Assembly (NCBI GenBank): GCA_937934775.1 | Contig: CALGYL010000016.1 | Coordinates: 1 to 14,693 of the forward strand | Direction of reading: 5' to 3' | Source of the DNA: an uncultured Clostridia bacterium | GTDB lineage: Bacteria; Bacillota; Clostridia; Christensenellales; Aristaeellaceae | DNA length: 14,693 bases | In this document: positions 13,590 to 14,693 of the stretch, one piece after another | Layout of the letters: each line of letters begins with the position of its first letter | Numbering within the stretch: the stretch's first letter is position 1 | Translations under genes and position numbers: made by a program | The notes under the pieces: generated by a model | What the model was told of the DNA's origin: nothing | The model's input: the letters and a program-made list of their open reading frames with translations, nothing else | Databases searched by the model: none

Positions 13590-14629
13590 GCGCCCACCTC
13601 CCTCGCCCAGATTCCGCAGGAGCCCTCCGCCGACACCATGCACGCGCCCACCGGATGGGCCGGATCGCAGCCGCGCCGAAACAGCGGGCATTCGGGCGGC
13701 ACGATGCGCCCCAGCATCACGTCGCCGCAGCGGCAGGCCGGGCTTTCCGTGCCGTGCGGAAGTGACCCGGTCCAGGCGTCAAACCGCGCGTATTCCCGCC
13801 GCAGCACAAGGCCGGAGCCGGGAATCCCGCCGATCCCCCGCCACCGGGCATCCGCCGGTTCAAAATAGTGTGCCACCGCTTCCATCGCGGACCGGTTCCC
13901 TTCCGGCGAAACGGCGCGGGGATACAGATTGGCCGCGCAAGGTTTTCCCGCTTCCAGCTGATCCAGAATCCCGCACAGCGCCAACAGGATGTCCTGCGGC
14001 TCAAAGCCCGCCACCACGAAGGGTTTGTGAAATTCCTCCGCCAGCGGCACAAAGGCCTTGCTGCCGGTCAGCACCGCCACATGGCCGGGGCATAGAAAAG
14101 CGTCGATGCCCCTGTCCGCCGCCGCGAGAAACCGAAGTGGCTCAAACATCGTTTTAATCGCGGAAACCAGCCGAATGTTTTGAAGGCCTGCCCTCTGCGC
14201 CTCCTGAAGCAGCAGCGCGTATACCGGCGCGGTCGTCTCAAACCCGACAGCCGCCACCACGCAGATCTCCTCCGGGTGCGCGGAGGCGTAGTCGATGACA
14301 TCGTTCGGCCCCATGAACATCGAAACACGCCCGCCCGCCGCCTTGGCGCCCTGGAGGCTCGTGTGGCTGCCGGGCACCCGCAGCATGTCGCCAAATGCGA
14401 ACACCCGGCAGCCCGGTTTCAGGGAAAGTTCGTTCAGTGCGTCGATAAAGCCGGGCTCGGTCACGCACACCGGGCAGCCCGGCCCGGACACCAGGCGGAT
14501 GCGCTCCGGCAGCAGTGTCCGAAGGCCCGCTCGGGCGATAGCGGCGGTATGCGTGCCGCACACCTCCATCACCTTGAGGGGCGGCCCACCGTAGCGCCGG
14601 ACACGGCCCAGCATCGCCTCCGCCGTCAT
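13586..14629 (-). CDS. hypD: Hydrogenase maturation protein HypD
   Basis: An iron-sulfur scaffold protein that, with HypC, assembles Fe(CN)2CO. At 347 residues, the key motifs are VMEVCGTHT (Cys24) and SGPGCPVCVTEPGFID (Cys52, Cys55). PGHVAVLTGSKAF and VVAGFEPQDIL follow in the middle. The C-terminal cluster ligands are probably Cys314, Cys321, Cys330 and Cys338 (PPECPLFRRGCDP, then GACMVSAEGSCG). The N-terminus before the first motif is about 20 residues shorter than in E. coli HypD. The ATG overlaps the stop of the preceding gene (ATGA), which implies translational coupling. Confidence 0.96.
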   Translation of the reverse strand: MTAEAMLGRVRRYGGPPLKVMEVCGTHTAAIARAGLRTLLPERIRLVSGPGCPVCVTEPGFIDALNELSLKPGCRVFAFGDMLRVPGSHTSLQGAKAAGGRVSMFMGPNDVIDYASAHPEEICVVAAVGFETTAPVYALLLQEAQRAGLQNIRLVSAIKTMFEPLRFLAAADRGIDAFLCPGHVAVLTGSKAFVPLAEEFHKPFVVAGFEPQDILLALCGILDQLEAGKPCAANLYPRAVSPEGNRSAMEAVAHYFEPADARWRGIGGIPGSGLVLRREYARFDAWTGSLPHGTESPACRCGDVMLGRIVPPECPLFRRGCDPAHPVGACMVSAEGSCGIWAREVGA

Positions 14630-14693
14630 AGTACGCCCCCAATTGCCTCGTGCAGCGCTTCAAGTTCCTTCGCGGCCTCGCGGGTGAGCAGCT
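14626..14693 (-). CDS. hypC: Probable HypC C-terminal fragment, cut by window edge
   Basis: The last 21 codons of an open frame ending in TGA, which overlaps the hypD start by 4 bases. The visible residues are charged and helical (TREAAKELEALHEAIGGVL), consistent with the C-terminal helix of HypC/HupF-type chaperones but not diagnostic. The call rests mainly on position: hypC directly precedes hypD in most hyp operons, usually with such an overlap. The CxxxP-type N-terminus of HypC, which would settle it, is outside the window. Confidence 0.5.
   Translation of the reverse strand, partial: LLTREAAKELEALHEAIGGVL

Overview
The window is GC-rich, densely coded bacterial DNA carrying almost the whole gene set for an energy-converting, membrane-bound [NiFe] hydrogenase (group 4) plus part of its maturation machinery. 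Strong SD sequences, frequent GTG/TTG starts, a near-consensus sigma-70/sigma-A promoter and a GTP-type PEP carboxykinase next door suggest a high-GC anaerobic Firmicute (Clostridia-like fermenter). That assignment is inference; no marker gene is present.

Layout. (1) 1-980, minus: 5' half of pckG (GTP-PEPCK), running off the left edge. (2) 981-1540: a 560-base divergent control region with a promoter for each side and several inverted repeats. (3) 1541-11228, plus: one tightly packed operon of 12 genes. These are three NuoL/M/N-type antiporter-like subunits, NuoJ-like (MbhD/E-like), NuoK-like and NuoA-like small membrane proteins, NuoB-like small subunit, NuoC-like subunit, NuoD-like [NiFe] large subunit with both CxxC motifs intact, NuoH-like subunit, a 2x[4Fe-4S] NuoI-like subunit, and a HycI-type maturation endopeptidase. 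(4) 11229-11524: a non-coding stretch full of hairpins, including two identical 35-base palindromic units. (5) 11525-12358, minus: class I SAM-dependent methyltransferase of unknown substrate. (6) 12359-12608: its leader, which can fold as a compact RNA closed by a 15-bp long-range stem followed by five U. (7) 12609-14693, minus: hypE, hypD and the tail of a probable hypC, each overlapping the next by 4 bases.

How it works together. The operon encodes the equivalent of the 11 core subunits of complex I lacking the NADH-oxidising NuoEFG module, but with a Ni-Fe site in the NuoD homologue. The natural reading is a ferredoxin:proton oxidoreductase that couples H2 formation (or the reverse) to H+ or Na+ translocation. 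HypC/D/E build and deliver the Fe(CN)2CO part of the active site. The HycI-like protease would then remove the large subunit's 45-residue C-terminal tail after Ni insertion. No formate dehydrogenase, CO dehydrogenase or NADH module lies in the window, so the electron donor is inferred only from the ferredoxin-like subunit.

The most unusual points are a NuoA-like subunit in a hydrogenase operon, a second antiporter-like subunit that has lost nearly all proton-path residues but has a C-terminal tail resembling that of NuoL, and the structured leader upstream of the methyltransferase.
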